DNA of 43,009 nt from positions 1 through 43,009 of the forward strand of contig JAEZJW010000126.1 of NCBI GenBank assembly GCA_023415595.1. Direction: 5' to 3'. A program made the translations under genes and the position numbers. How positions within the stretch are numbered: the stretch's first letter is position 1; every line of letters starts with the position of its first letter. The notes under the pieces are model-generated. The model was not told the DNA's origin. It was given only the letters and a program-made list of their open reading frames with translations, and did not search any database. The stretch is from Bacillota bacterium (GTDB lineage Bacteria; Bacillota; Clostridia; Lachnospirales; Lachnospiraceae). Positions 1-8,003 of the stretch are shown here, in pieces.

Positions 1-154
1 AAACCTGGATCGAGGCCTGGTCGCCATGGATTTCTATAATCTCACCGATCAGACGCTGCTCACTTACGCGGACCACGTCGAACATATTGGCATCCCGCAT
101 TCCTTCTGCGACTACCAACGGACCGGCAACTTTTTTGATGGTGCCTTTGCTCAT
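1..154 (-). CDS. ntpA: V-type ATPase catalytic subunit A, N-terminal fragment (runs off window)
   Basis: Only the first 51 codons are present; the gene continues beyond base 1. The visible peptide begins MSKGTIKKVAGPLVVAEGM and continues with a DVVRVSEQRLIGEIIEI stretch. This is the beta-barrel start of the ATP-hydrolysing A subunit of V/A-type ATPases. A CAGGTG-like ribosome binding site precedes the ATG at 154. It is the last visible gene of the minus-strand ATPase operon, 73 bases after subunit F, and by family gene order B and D should follow outside the window. The nucleotide-binding part cannot be checked. It is clearly distinct in sequence from the complete A subunit at 14662-16431. 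Confidence 0.9.
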   Translation of the reverse strand, partial: MSKGTIKKVAGPLVVAEGMRDANMFDVVRVSEQRLIGEIIEIHGDQASIQV

Positions 155-227
155 AATTTTCACCTGCTTTTTTCGTTATCGTTTCATAACTACCGGTATT
201 CGGCAGTATAATTGTTATTGTTGTGAA

Positions 228-545
228 TTAAGTATTAAAAATGATATCAGATCCAACCGCCCGCTCTACGGACTTCTTCACATTACGGATTCCCATACCC
301 GTATTCCCGGTGACCCCCGGAATAGGGATGATAGCCGGTAGGCCTTCCGAGACATATCGGTCAATTTCTGTCTCAAGCTTCATCTGAAGAGCTTCAGTCA
401 TATAAATGACGGCATATTGGCTTTCCGCCAGGATTTTTAATTTCTTCGCAGCCTCCTCGGGATTTGTTACTGGATAAGTATCTAAGCCGAGGGCTGCGTA
501 ACCGTAGATACTGTCACGGTCACCCATTACTGCAATCTTATACAT
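228..545 (-). CDS. ntpG: V-type ATPase central-stalk subunit F
   Basis: A 105-residue protein starting MYKIAVMGDRDSIYGYAALG, the Rossmann-like start typical of the V/A-ATPase F subunit (called NtpG in Enterococcus). It sits with subunit D in the rotating central stalk on the cytoplasmic side and couples catalysis to rotor turning. Family features visible are the GLDTYPV segment, the YMTEAL strand and the IPIPG motif near residue 75. Length is normal. Its ATG overlaps the end of subunit C by 8 bases, which suggests translational coupling. The other F copy, at 13607-13915, is shorter and only distantly similar. Confidence 0.93.
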   Translation of the reverse strand: MYKIAVMGDRDSIYGYAALGLDTYPVTNPEEAAKKLKILAESQYAVIYMTEALQMKLETEIDRYVSEGLPAIIPIPGVTGNTGMGIRNVKKSVERAVGSDIIFNT

Positions 546-1506
546 ACATCTCCCTCAATCTTTCCCGGATGGCTTCATCCGATAGCTCGTTCCTCTTACC
601 CGATAGCAGTATCCTAACCGTCTTGATCTCATTCTCTCTGGCTAGGATGTAAGCAGCCAGAGGGGAAACTGAAAACGGGTTGTACTTCTGCGGACGGATC
701 AAATTGATAATCAGATTATCGCACCAGCGTTCAAAGGCTGAGAAGGAGGATTGTAATGCCGGAACTGCATCCATATAGACAGTAGTCAAAAGATAATTCC
801 TCACTTGTTCCTCTCCTTCCAGCGCATAACGGATCAATTCCTTGATATCCAAACTGCTGCAAGGCGCCAGAGCCCTCTCCATGAACGTTCGATCCTTACC
901 GGTTCTGATACTCCGGATGGCAATATTAATATCTGCTGAGGCAACCTTCAGCTCTGCATACCTGGCCAGGAGCTCATTCCCTGAGTCCTTTCCCTTCTGA
1001 TAAATTGTGTCCAGTGCTGCCTTATCGAGAATAACATCACAGAGCTGGCTGTCACCGGTATGCAGCAGAACCTGGTAAGCTTCCTCTGCACTGCTGCGCA
1101 TATACTCCGGCAGGAGGGAAAAATCATGGGTCTTTACTGCATGATAGATTGTTTCCGGCTTCAGGGTTCCGTTAGGGGTATAGAGATCCGGGAAATCCGA
1201 ATCGGTATATACCTGTTTGATGGCTGCCTTTACATTGTGAAAATCATTCGCATACAGAAAGGTATTGAAGATTGACATATCCTCCACCATCTCCCGTATG
1301 GTTTCCCAGGTCTTTTCCCGTTCTGCTGTAACCAGCTCATCCGCATTTTCATCACCTGTTCTGCCCCAGCCTCTATCGGTCAGATAGCGTAAGCATTCCT
1401 TCTCGCTCCTTAGGTTCATCAGCTGTTCGATATCTGATCTGCTAATCAGCTGAAGCTCCTTAGAACGAATTCGTGCGACTGCATAAGTATATTGGTTATC
1501 TGCCAT
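538..1506 (-). CDS. ntpC: V-type ATPase subunit C (rotor-stalk adaptor)
   Basis: A 322-residue, mostly helical protein of the V/A-ATPase C (archaeal C, eukaryotic d) family. It forms the cup joining the central stalk to the membrane ring. The N-terminal YTYAVARIRSKELQLISRSD and the internal YHAVKTHDFSLLPEYM segment match what I know of the family, and the C-terminal LAAYILARENEIKTVRILLSG segment is its usual closing motif. The start has a good GGAGG 7 bases upstream. It lies between E (38-base gap) and F (8-base overlap) in the minus-strand operon. There is no catalytic site to inspect; assignment rests on motifs and gene order. Confidence 0.92.
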   Translation of the reverse strand: MADNQYTYAVARIRSKELQLISRSDIEQLMNLRSEKECLRYLTDRGWGRTGDENADELVTAEREKTWETIREMVEDMSIFNTFLYANDFHNVKAAIKQVYTDSDFPDLYTPNGTLKPETIYHAVKTHDFSLLPEYMRSSAEEAYQVLLHTGDSQLCDVILDKAALDTIYQKGKDSGNELLARYAELKVASADINIAIRSIRTGKDRTFMERALAPCSSLDIKELIRYALEGEEQVRNYLLTTVYMDAVPALQSSFSAFERWCDNLIINLIRPQKYNPFSVSPLAAYILARENEIKTVRILLSGKRNELSDEAIRERLREMYV

Positions 1507-1544
1507 TTAAACCTCCATTCTACCTCTCATTTCGTCATGACTGC

Positions 1545-2177
1545 TCATTTATTCGCAGTACTGTCTTTGGAGGCCACATTCGCAGTAAACAAAAAAGCAT
1601 GTATCTTGTCCTGAAGGTCTTCCTTGGCTGCAGCAAACATCGCATCGAAGGTACAATTCTCTTCGATATCGCCGTATACCAGCAGAAAGCCGCCGTATTC
1701 TTTCATATTCTCATCAGAAACCGTAAGAGCTGCACCGGCTTTATCTGCTAAGACCTCCTTTATTCTATTTTCGATATCAGAGGGAAGACGCTTACGATCA
1801 GCTGCGGAAAACAGTATTCTGCCGGATTTATTATGGGCATACTTGCTTACCATCATCAGAATAATTTCCGTAAATTTCTGTTCCGGCAGATCATCCAGTT
1901 GCTTTCTGGCATTGCTGATGATGTTACTGATCATCTGCTGCTTCGCATCCAGAAGGGTTTTCTTTTCCTGCAATGCTGCAGCCGATTCTGCACGGCTTAA
2001 GACTGCTTTAATATTCGCATCGGACTTACTTGCGATTTCAGCAGATTTTTGATCCGCTTCAAGCTTAGCAGCTGCCAGAAGCTGTTCGACTTCCAGCTCG
2101 GCCTGCTTCAGGACGACATCCGCAGCGTGCTTCGCTTCTTCCTCGATCGCGTTCAGTATTTTTTCTAATCCAGTCAT
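1545..2177 (-). CDS. ntpE: V-type ATPase peripheral-stalk subunit E
   Basis: A 210-residue stalk protein. The N-terminal half is a long alanine- and glutamate-rich coiled coil; the C-terminal half is the globular domain that binds the A3B3 head, with KEYGGFLLVYGDIEENCTF near its end. It acts as a stator with the G/H-type subunit encoded first in this operon. The reading frame stays open to a TTG at 2192, but the purine-rich GGGAGAAG sits just before the ATG at 2177. I therefore take MTGLEKILNAI as the start, 18 bases after the K stop codon. Its counterpart in the second operon is at 14045-14611. Confidence 0.92.
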   Translation of the reverse strand: MTGLEKILNAIEEEAKHAADVVLKQAELEVEQLLAAAKLEADQKSAEIASKSDANIKAVLSRAESAAALQEKKTLLDAKQQMISNIISNARKQLDDLPEQKFTEIILMMVSKYAHNKSGRILFSAADRKRLPSDIENRIKEVLADKAGAALTVSDENMKEYGGFLLVYGDIEENCTFDAMFAAAKEDLQDKIHAFLFTANVASKDSTANK

Positions 2178-2195
2178 AAATTCTTCTCCCAACTG

Positions 2196-2681
2196 TTAAA
2201 TATTTAAACCACCAACTCCAGTCAAAGCTAAGATAGAAATAAGAAGCGCTAAGATCGCATAGGTCTCAACCATGGCAGGGAAAATCATTGCTTTACCGAA
2301 CTGCTCCGGTCTCTTTGCCAGAATACCCATACTTGCTACGGAAGCACGGCCCTGACTGATCGCCGAGAAATAACCAACAATCGCCATGGGAAGGCATGCT
2401 GCCAGGTATAATAATCCCTTTGCAATTGTTAACGCCTCAAAACCACCACCGATAATACCAATCTGGGATAAGGTAATGAAAGCAACCAATAATCCATAGA
2501 TACCCTGTGTACCGGGTAACAGCTGAAGGATCAGAACTTTACCAAATTTGGAGGGGTCCTCTGTAACAACTCCTGCTCCGGCTTCACCGCCCATTCCAAC
2601 GCCTTTTGCTGATCCGATACCAGCAAATAATGCTGCTGAAGCAGCTCCTAATAACGCAAATACAATTCCTAAATTACTCAT
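2196..2681 (-). CDS. ntpK: V-type ATPase proteolipid subunit K, double hairpin, Na+-type ligands
   Basis: A 161-residue membrane ring subunit with four transmembrane helices in two hairpins, as in Enterococcus hirae NtpK. The only buried carboxylate is Glu139 (PAMVETYAIL) in helix 4. The first hairpin carries LLPGTQG, giving Leu55, Thr58 and Gln59, and helix 3 carries Gln110 (SAISQG). From memory, Na+ in NtpK is bound by a Leu/Thr/Gln set in helix 2, Gln110 and Glu139, so the ligand set looks complete. One carboxylate per four helices is the pump-type arrangement. The gene lies 4 bases after subunit I and just before E. Coupling to Na+ is inferred from these residues. Confidence 0.95.
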   Translation of the reverse strand: MSNLGIVFALLGAASAALFAGIGSAKGVGMGGEAGAGVVTEDPSKFGKVLILQLLPGTQGIYGLLVAFITLSQIGIIGGGFEALTIAKGLLYLAACLPMAIVGYFSAISQGRASVASMGILAKRPEQFGKAMIFPAMVETYAILALLISILALTGVGGLNI

Positions 2682-2685
2682 CTTA

Positions 2686-4698
2686 TTATTTCTCCTTTAT
2701 CTTGTAATATTTTGTTTTCATATGGAACGGACTAAAGCTGCGGCCGCCCCCTCCATAAAATTTACCGAAGAATTCTACGTACTGCAGACGGTTGGTATGC
2801 ACATAGGCACCCAGTGCATTAATTGCGATATTCAGAGCATGTCCGACAAGTACAATGATCACAAACCATAAAGGCCCAAGAACAATGCCTGCTGTCATCG
2901 CAGCCATCTGGTTAATTACGGAACCGATGATACCGGTTGCTAAGCCCAGGGCTAGCAAACGGGAATAGGATAAAACATCGCTCAAGTATCCTGTAATACC
3001 ATATAACGCATATAAGCCCTTTAAAAATCTCTTAAACGGATTCCTGGATTCTCTTCCGTTCGTAGCGATAATCATAATCGCTGAAGCTATAACCAAGACC
3101 GTAGTAATCTTAACTATCATCTGAGAAATTGCAATATTTACTCCTAATATGCTCTTCATCATTTCCATGGATAGTAATATGACTGTCGATCCGGCAACCA
3201 GGACGAACCAGCTGACCACATCATAGAGGATGGCCTTCCAGTCCTTCTGCAGGAGCAGCTGATAAGCCTTCATTCCTAAGCCGGTGAGTAGATGAATCAA
3301 TCCGATCAGCATCGCAAAGGATAACATCCTCATCGGTTCATTCACAGGGAAAAACCATAGGGGGGGAATCACCGGATCCATCGTTGTTCTTCCGAAAAAG
3401 GCTCTGGCGACGACATCGATGATATCACCGAAGTAGCTGCCGAACATAATTCCCCAGAAGACCGTCGAAATACCACAGAACAGATACATCCTCAAGGTAT
3501 TTCTCATGGATGACTCGATGGTTCGTTTATACTTAATTAATCCATATGCACAGCCTGCCACTATTAAGGCACCATACCCGGCATCCGACAGCATCAGGCC
3601 AAACAGCATATAATAGAACAGGGACATTACCATAGTCGGGTCCACTTCCCCTTTACCGGGAAGACTGTAGCCACCAAGTACTCCCTCCAGAGGCTTAGAG
3701 AACCCATTGTTATTTAATAGTACCGGAACATCCTCTGAATCCTCCGGCTCCTCAAATTCCACCGCAACATCAAATTTCTCCATAAGGTCCGTTTTCAGGC
3801 TCTCTGCATCCTTCTTGGGGATATATCCGGTCATGATGATGGTATTCTTTGATTGCAGCAGATGTCCGATTACCTCATATTTCTCCGATCTCATCACATC
3901 GTAATCCTGCAGAAACATCAGATCATTCTTATAGGATCCGAGGGAGATGATCTCCTCCTGTGCTTCCTTTACAGCTGTTTCCGCCTGAGCGATCATCCCT
4001 TTCAGAAGCTCCAGCTGTTCGGCCGGTGCATGGTCAAAGGTAATACTTGGTAATGAGAATTCCTCCTCCCTAAGCGCCTCGTATACCTTATTTGCATGTT
4101 CCCTGGTACAGAGGACGAAGATACAGGTCTGATCGGCTGAGGAACTGATAATGTCAACATTCAGCGGCATAAATTCTGCCAGTTTACCATAGATTGCCTC
4201 AAGCTCCCATGCATTCGGTAAGGTTCCGATAAAGCTTTTGGTGGATTTTGTACCGGAAAAGTTCATTGGTATATCCAAACCGATCCAAGGTGTAAGTATT
4301 TCAGCCTGTATCTGATATTTTAGGATTTCAGCTTTATTTTCAGCTATTTCTTTAGACAGATATTGTAAACGGTTTGCTACCTTTACAACTGTTTCATATT
4401 TTTCATGGAAAGCATCATATACCTCGGCTGCAACTTCACTTCTTCCATTTAGTGCTGACAGCATCGACTTTTTGGTAGGTATATAATGCTCCAAGATATC
4501 AACAGCATCCTTTGCGGAAGCTATACTTCTATCGAAGCCGGATTTTGCCACCGTCACATCTGTTTTATAGAATATATTGTCTTCCGGCAAAATATCGCTA
4601 ACTTCAATAACTCCCCGGCGTTGTAAGGCTTCTAACAGCTGCTTGCGGTCCTTTTTCAGCGCATAGATGATAATACGCTGCATTTGCAGCATTGCCAT
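2686..4698 (-). CDS. ntpI: V-type ATPase membrane subunit I (a-subunit)
   Basis: A 670-residue stator subunit. Roughly residues 1-340 form the cytoplasmic, coiled-coil-containing arm that holds the peripheral stalks; the rest is a multi-helix membrane domain forming the ion half-channels. The boundary carries the family pattern EVDPT...FGLMLSDAGYG. The essential arginine is visible in DVLSYSRLLALGLATG near residue 590. A GGAGGTG ribosome binding site sits 9 bases before the ATG. The counterpart in the other operon (11146-13047) has a different arginine context, ISFLRVGAFALSH, so the two are not recent duplicates. Confidence 0.95.
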   Translation of the reverse strand: MAMLQMQRIIIYALKKDRKQLLEALQRRGVIEVSDILPEDNIFYKTDVTVAKSGFDRSIASAKDAVDILEHYIPTKKSMLSALNGRSEVAAEVYDAFHEKYETVVKVANRLQYLSKEIAENKAEILKYQIQAEILTPWIGLDIPMNFSGTKSTKSFIGTLPNAWELEAIYGKLAEFMPLNVDIISSSADQTCIFVLCTREHANKVYEALREEEFSLPSITFDHAPAEQLELLKGMIAQAETAVKEAQEEIISLGSYKNDLMFLQDYDVMRSEKYEVIGHLLQSKNTIIMTGYIPKKDAESLKTDLMEKFDVAVEFEEPEDSEDVPVLLNNNGFSKPLEGVLGGYSLPGKGEVDPTMVMSLFYYMLFGLMLSDAGYGALIVAGCAYGLIKYKRTIESSMRNTLRMYLFCGISTVFWGIMFGSYFGDIIDVVARAFFGRTTMDPVIPPLWFFPVNEPMRMLSFAMLIGLIHLLTGLGMKAYQLLLQKDWKAILYDVVSWFVLVAGSTVILLSMEMMKSILGVNIAISQMIVKITTVLVIASAIMIIATNGRESRNPFKRFLKGLYALYGITGYLSDVLSYSRLLALGLATGIIGSVINQMAAMTAGIVLGPLWFVIIVLVGHALNIAINALGAYVHTNRLQYVEFFGKFYGGGGRSFSPFHMKTKYYKIKEK

Positions 4699-4734
4699 AA
4701 CAGGAACACCTCCTTTGCTCTTAATATAGTAAAA

Positions 4735-5043
4735 CTAAATCACGCTAGACAGAACAAGATCGATTGCTGCCTGTTCCTTATTCTTTACTAATTCCATCAT
4801 AAAGATGACTTCTTTCTCTGCTTTGGCTTTAGCTTCCTCCATTATCTCCATACTCCGACGTTCAGCTGCTTTCAAATCATTCTCCGCTTTCGCCTGAGCA
4901 TCTTTAATTTTAGTTTCAACCAATTCCTTTGCCTTTTGTTTCGCATCTGCAAGAAGTGCTTCTCTTTTTGCGGAAGCATCTTTCTCAATTTGTGCCGCTT
5001 TTAGTTCAGCCTGGCGTACAGCCTGTACTGATTCTAATGCCAT
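4735..5043 (-). CDS. V-type ATPase peripheral-stalk subunit G/H-like
   Basis: A 102-residue protein predicted to be almost entirely one alanine/lysine/glutamate-rich helix with heptad character. It is the expected partner of subunit E in the stator stalk (the position of NtpF in Enterococcus; called G or H elsewhere). Sequence similarity in this family is weak, so the call rests on composition, size and being first gene in a complete V-ATPase operon. The start has GGAGGTG 6 bases upstream. A promoter at 5190-5218 lies about 150 bases upstream, with a structured leader between. Confidence 0.85.
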   Translation of the reverse strand: MALESVQAVRQAELKAAQIEKDASAKREALLADAKQKAKELVETKIKDAQAKAENDLKAAERRSMEIMEEAKAKAEKEVIFMMELVKNKEQAAIDLVLSSVI

Positions 5044-5107
5044 TCAATCACCTCCATTATTTTCAAGTACACCCCTGCGTAGTTGCACATGCGCATTCGC
5101 CAGAGGC

Positions 5108-5166
5108 ATGCCCTCGTAAGCGAGGGCATATCATCCGATGGGGATTCTTCCCTCCACTGATGATAT
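5108..5166 (-). promoter_or_regulatory. Two adjacent hairpins in the leader of the first V-ATPase operon
   Basis: Within the roughly 140-base leader are a perfect 9-bp hairpin, ATGCCCTCG (5108-5116) with CGAGGGCAT (5121-5129) around a TAAG loop, and a second hairpin, ATATCATC (5128-5135) with GATGATAT (5159-5166), whose interior can pair GGGGA with TTCCC. The two share bases 5128-5129, so they compete at the junction. Neither has a U-tract, so they are not plain terminators. I do not match them to a known riboswitch. The rest of the 5044-5418 gap holds the promoter and a terminator. Confidence 0.45.
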
Positions 5167-5189
5167 ATTGCCAAAAACACGCCTTACAT

Positions 5190-5218
5190 ATTATATATCA
5201 TTATTCATTATTATTCAA
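5190..5218 (-). promoter_or_regulatory. Sigma-A type promoter of the first V-ATPase operon
   Basis: Read on the minus strand, TTGAAT (5218-5213), a 17-base spacer and a perfect TATAAT (5195-5190) lie in an AT-rich stretch. Transcription would begin near 5183 and give a leader of about 140 bases before the first stalk gene. Confidence 0.65.
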
Positions 5219-5375
5219 CAACTTATCTATTTTCATAAGCATTCTTTTGTTAATACTGTATAAATCATAGCTTCTTGTTACATATAATGTTAATTTATTA
5301 TACATTTCCTATGAAAACCGCTGAATTATGAGTTAAATTTTTATCAATGTTTCATAAATCCCCAAATACAGAAGA

Positions 5376-5406
5376 TGTGCGCCAAATTAATCTCACATGG
5401 CGCACA
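5376..5406 (-). terminator. Hairpin terminator after the TetR gene
   Basis: A perfect 9-bp stem, TGTGCGCCA with TGGCGCACA, around a 13-base loop lies 12 bases after the TetR stop codon. On the minus strand it is followed by a moderately T-rich run (TCTTCTGTATTTG). It separates the exporter operon from the ATPase promoter. Confidence 0.55.
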
Positions 5407-5418
5407 AAGGCTGATATC

Positions 5419-6021
5419 CTATAAGAATACTCGTCTGCCCTCTTCTGTCATGCATCCCCTCATAATAACAGTAATAATGGATGAGAAGAGCTGTTCTACA
5501 TTATAATCCATTCCGGATATTACGTCATACTCCGTAAGATGGCGGATGGACCCAATCAGAATATGTGCAATCAGTTTCCCATCCGTCCCTTCCACGAATA
5601 TACCGCTTTTCTTTCCTTCGTCAATTAACTCTTTAACATTGGTAAGAATTAATTTTTGCCTTTTTTGTTCAATCATATGATAAGCTTCCGGCATAACCCT
5701 CTCCAAACTTGCCAAAACAGCTGGATTTACCTTCTTTAGCTGTTTATATACAGTTTTCGTAAATAACTTTAATTTATCCTCCGGGGTAAGCTGATCATCC
5801 GCTATTATAATCCGGAGCCTTTCCTCCATCTGCCGTGCAAAGAAATCAATTGTATCCATGATCAGAGCATCCTTGGATGGAAATAGTTTATAAACCGTAC
5901 CCTTTCCCATACCTACCCCACGAGCGATGTCATCCATGGTCACCTGCTGGAAACCCATGGATGAAAATGCCTTAAAGGAATACTCAAGTATTCTATTTCT
6001 ATTGTCTGCTTCTGTTCGCAT
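5419..6021 (-). CDS. TetR/AcrR-family repressor of the ABC exporter operon
   Basis: A 200-residue regulator with an N-terminal TetR helix-turn-helix at about residues 8-55 (ILEYSFKAFSSMGF, then the recognition-helix segment GVGMGKGTVYKLFPSKDAL). The C-terminal ligand domain is all-helical and not assignable to a specific inducer. It is the third gene of a minus-strand operon behind an ABC ATPase and a permease, 13 bases after the permease stop, with AGGAGG upstream of its ATG. Placement in the operon and a perfect inverted repeat over the operon promoter (7801-7832) point to autoregulated repression of the exporter. The exported compound is unknown. Confidence 0.9.
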   Translation of the reverse strand: MRTEADNRNRILEYSFKAFSSMGFQQVTMDDIARGVGMGKGTVYKLFPSKDALIMDTIDFFARQMEERLRIIIADDQLTPEDKLKLFTKTVYKQLKKVNPAVLASLERVMPEAYHMIEQKRQKLILTNVKELIDEGKKSGIFVEGTDGKLIAHILIGSIRHLTEYDVISGMDYNVEQLFSSIITVIMRGCMTEEGRRVFL

Positions 6022-6034
6022 CCTATCCTCCTCT

Positions 6035-7051
6035 CTATATTCTTCTGTATTTTTTTAATGCAATGATATTCAGAGCATAAAAGAATCCAATAAAAATTAG
6101 TAAGGCTAGGATGTCTGTCAGAACTTCAGAGATACCTGCCGATTTTACCGTAATCAGCTTTAGTGCATCGCAGGCATAATATACCGGCATGATTCGTGAC
6201 AAGATTCCTAAATTGTACGGAAGTGTATCCAAAGAAATCAACCCGGAGAAAAAAATCTGGGGTATTACTACAACAGGGATAAACTGCATGATCTGGAACT
6301 CATTATTGGAAAAGATAGAGAAGAATGCTCCGATACAGATTGCAGCCATGGACAAAAGGATCATGATAACTCCGGCTGCGATCAGGGATCCGGTGATGGT
6401 CATATGTAAGACCCACTTCACATAGATCAACAAAAGGATACTCTGCAGCATAGCAAACAGGCCAAAACCGATGGCGTAGCCTGAAACGACCTGCCAGCGT
6501 CGGACAGGAGTTATCATCAGGCGCTCCATCGTCTGGTTGGTTCTTTCCCTCACAAAGGAAATACCTGCAATAATAAATACAATAAAGAAAGAGACCACTC
6601 CCAGCAGCACATATCCGAGGCTGTTGAACATATTGTCATCACTTTTGCCATAGAGATATTCTGACCTGACCAACAGCTGCGGTGTTAATTTTCTGATTGC
6701 ATTCTGTATTCCCTTTTGAATGACACCGGTTTTCACTGCATCGGCTGATTCAAACAAAAGGATTGTCTCTGAACCGTCCCTGTACAGAGAAGCATCAATT
6801 GTTTTATCCTTTACCTGCTTCTGTCCTTCCTCCATATCCAAGCTTATCACCGTAATTCCCTGAGCTTCTATTTCCGAAATCAGGGGCTTCTGTATACCAT
6901 TTACTGCTATTGTGGCATGATAGTCGGAATCGCCCAGCAGAAAATAAATTAAAGTAAACAATAAAATAGGAACAAACAGGATTAAGCCAAGGGAGCGCTT
7001 ATCATTTCTGATTTGTTTCACAATTCTTCTGATAATAAATAAAATATTCAT
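6035..7051 (-). CDS. ABC-2 type transporter permease
   Basis: A 338-residue membrane protein of the ABC-2 (DrrB/YhfI-like) export family. One N-terminal helix (about residues 19-40) is followed by an extracytoplasmic domain of about 120 residues and then five to six helices from about residue 148. The conserved loop RERTNQTMERLMITPVRRWQ after the second helix is typical of ABC-2 permeases. It overlaps the ATPase gene by 4 bases (ATGA), so the two are probably translated together as a half-transporter pair. Such systems usually export drugs, lipids or polyketides; the substrate cannot be told from sequence. Confidence 0.9.
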   Translation of the reverse strand: MNILFIIRRIVKQIRNDKRSLGLILFVPILLFTLIYFLLGDSDYHATIAVNGIQKPLISEIEAQGITVISLDMEEGQKQVKDKTIDASLYRDGSETILLFESADAVKTGVIQKGIQNAIRKLTPQLLVRSEYLYGKSDDNMFNSLGYVLLGVVSFFIVFIIAGISFVRERTNQTMERLMITPVRRWQVVSGYAIGFGLFAMLQSILLLIYVKWVLHMTITGSLIAAGVIMILLSMAAICIGAFFSIFSNNEFQIMQFIPVVVIPQIFFSGLISLDTLPYNLGILSRIMPVYYACDALKLITVKSAGISEVLTDILALLIFIGFFYALNIIALKKYRRI

Positions 7052-7764
7052 CCCTGGTTCACCCCGCTTTCAAGAAATAATTCTTCTATAGAATTAGATG
7101 TAGTTCGTCCTAACAGCTCATTAACCTTATCACAGGCAATGATACCTCCGTTATAAATCAAAGCCAGACGGTCACATTTCACTGCTTCATCCATGACATG
7201 AGTCGTTACTATAATTGTTTTTCCCTGAGCTTTGAGTTCATAGAATTCTTCCCATATTTTTTTACGTAGGATCGGGTCTATCCCAACCGTAGGCTCATCC
7301 AGAATGAGTATTTCCGGGTTGTGGAGCAAAGCAACCGCCAGGGACAGCCTCTTCTTCATACCCCCGGAATAATCCATTACCTTCTTATGCGCATCCTGTT
7401 CCAACTCCACCAGCTTTAACACTTCCTCTGCACGTTTTCTAAGCAATCCCTTTCGAAGCCCATACATGCCTCCAAAGAAGATCAGATTATCATACCCCGA
7501 AATATCCTGATAGATCGCATCGTTCTGTGGCATATAGCCGATAAATCTCAATACCTTCAGATCCGGAACAGCCAAGTTCCCCACCCGGATTTCCCCCTGA
7601 TCCGCACTGATTGCTCCGATAATGAGGCGGATTAAGGTTGTTTTTCCGGCACCGGAAGGTCCAATCAATCCAAAAATCTCATTATTCCTGATCGTAAGAT
7701 TAATATCCTTTAGAACCTGTTGATTTCGAAATGCTTTAAATACCTGTCTGACTTCAATAACCAT
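7048..7764 (-). CDS. ABC transporter ATP-binding protein (drug-export type)
   Basis: A 238-residue nucleotide-binding subunit. The Walker A motif GPSGAGKTT lies at residues 35-43, the signature is DYSGGMKKRLSLAVALL, Walker B is ILILDEPTVGIDP and the switch histidine is in TTHVMDEA. Energises export by the permease encoded directly downstream (4-base overlap). First gene of a three-gene operon with the TetR gene last. Its promoter (7830-7858) and a palindromic operator lie 37-94 bases upstream of the ATG. The length matches the single-domain DrrA/CcmA family. Confidence 0.94.
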   Translation of the reverse strand: MVIEVRQVFKAFRNQQVLKDINLTIRNNEIFGLIGPSGAGKTTLIRLIIGAISADQGEIRVGNLAVPDLKVLRFIGYMPQNDAIYQDISGYDNLIFFGGMYGLRKGLLRKRAEEVLKLVELEQDAHKKVMDYSGGMKKRLSLAVALLHNPEILILDEPTVGIDPILRKKIWEEFYELKAQGKTIIVTTHVMDEAVKCDRLALIYNGGIIACDKVNELLGRTTSNSIEELFLESGVNQG

Positions 7765-7800
7765 ATTATAACCGCTTCCTTTGATTGTATTTTCAGAACC

Positions 7801-7832
7801 TATAGAACTATAATCGTTCTTTTAGTTCTATA
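7801..7832. promoter_or_regulatory. Palindromic operator overlapping the exporter promoter
   Basis: A perfect 10-bp inverted repeat, TATAGAACTA (7801-7810) and TAGTTCTATA (7823-7832), has a further half-site GTTCT at 7816-7820 between its arms. It overlaps the -10 hexamer and the expected start of transcription. The likely ligand is the TetR protein encoded last in this operon; that is inference from position. Confidence 0.7.
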
Positions 7833-7858
7833 ATACTTCCTATCTCTGTATCTGTCAA
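7830..7858 (-). promoter_or_regulatory. Promoter of the ABC exporter-TetR operon
   Basis: On the minus strand there is a perfect TTGACA (7858-7853), a 17-base spacer and TATTAT (7835-7830). A promoter this strong upstream of an exporter fits the idea that it is normally held off by the repressor bound at 7801-7832. Confidence 0.8.
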
Positions 7859-7878
7859 TATATTGGTAAATTTTTAGA

Positions 7879-7946
7879 TAACAAAAGCCGGATATGTTCC
7901 CGAAAAACAGAACTTATAGCCTGTTATCGCATGGAACAAATCCGGC
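7879..7946 (-). terminator. Long hairpin with T-rich tail downstream of the LacI-family gene
   Basis: On the minus strand GCCGGAT pairs with ATCCGGC and, after a 2-base internal loop, GTTCC pairs with GGAAC. The loop contains a further AACAG/CTGTT pairing, and TTTTGTT follows at 7886-7880. It looks like a factor-independent terminator ending the regulator transcript about 210 bases past the stop codon. The large loop is atypical. Confidence 0.5.
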
Positions 7947-7953
7947 ATTTGTA

Positions 7954-8003
7954 CCGGAGCAACGCTCCGGCAGGTTTATGAGTTATATAACTCCCCTCAC
8001 CTG
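7954..8003. repeat. Further inverted repeats between the exporter and the LacI-family gene
   Basis: A perfect 7-bp hairpin, CCGGAGC (7954-7960) with GCTCCGG (7964-7970), is followed by GAGTTATATAACTC, a perfect 14-base palindrome at 7980-7993. The palindrome sits inside CAGGT (7971-7975) and ACCTG (7999-8003). With the hairpin at 7887-7946 this makes three back-to-back dyads. I see no supportable gene in 7859-8154. Confidence 0.5.
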
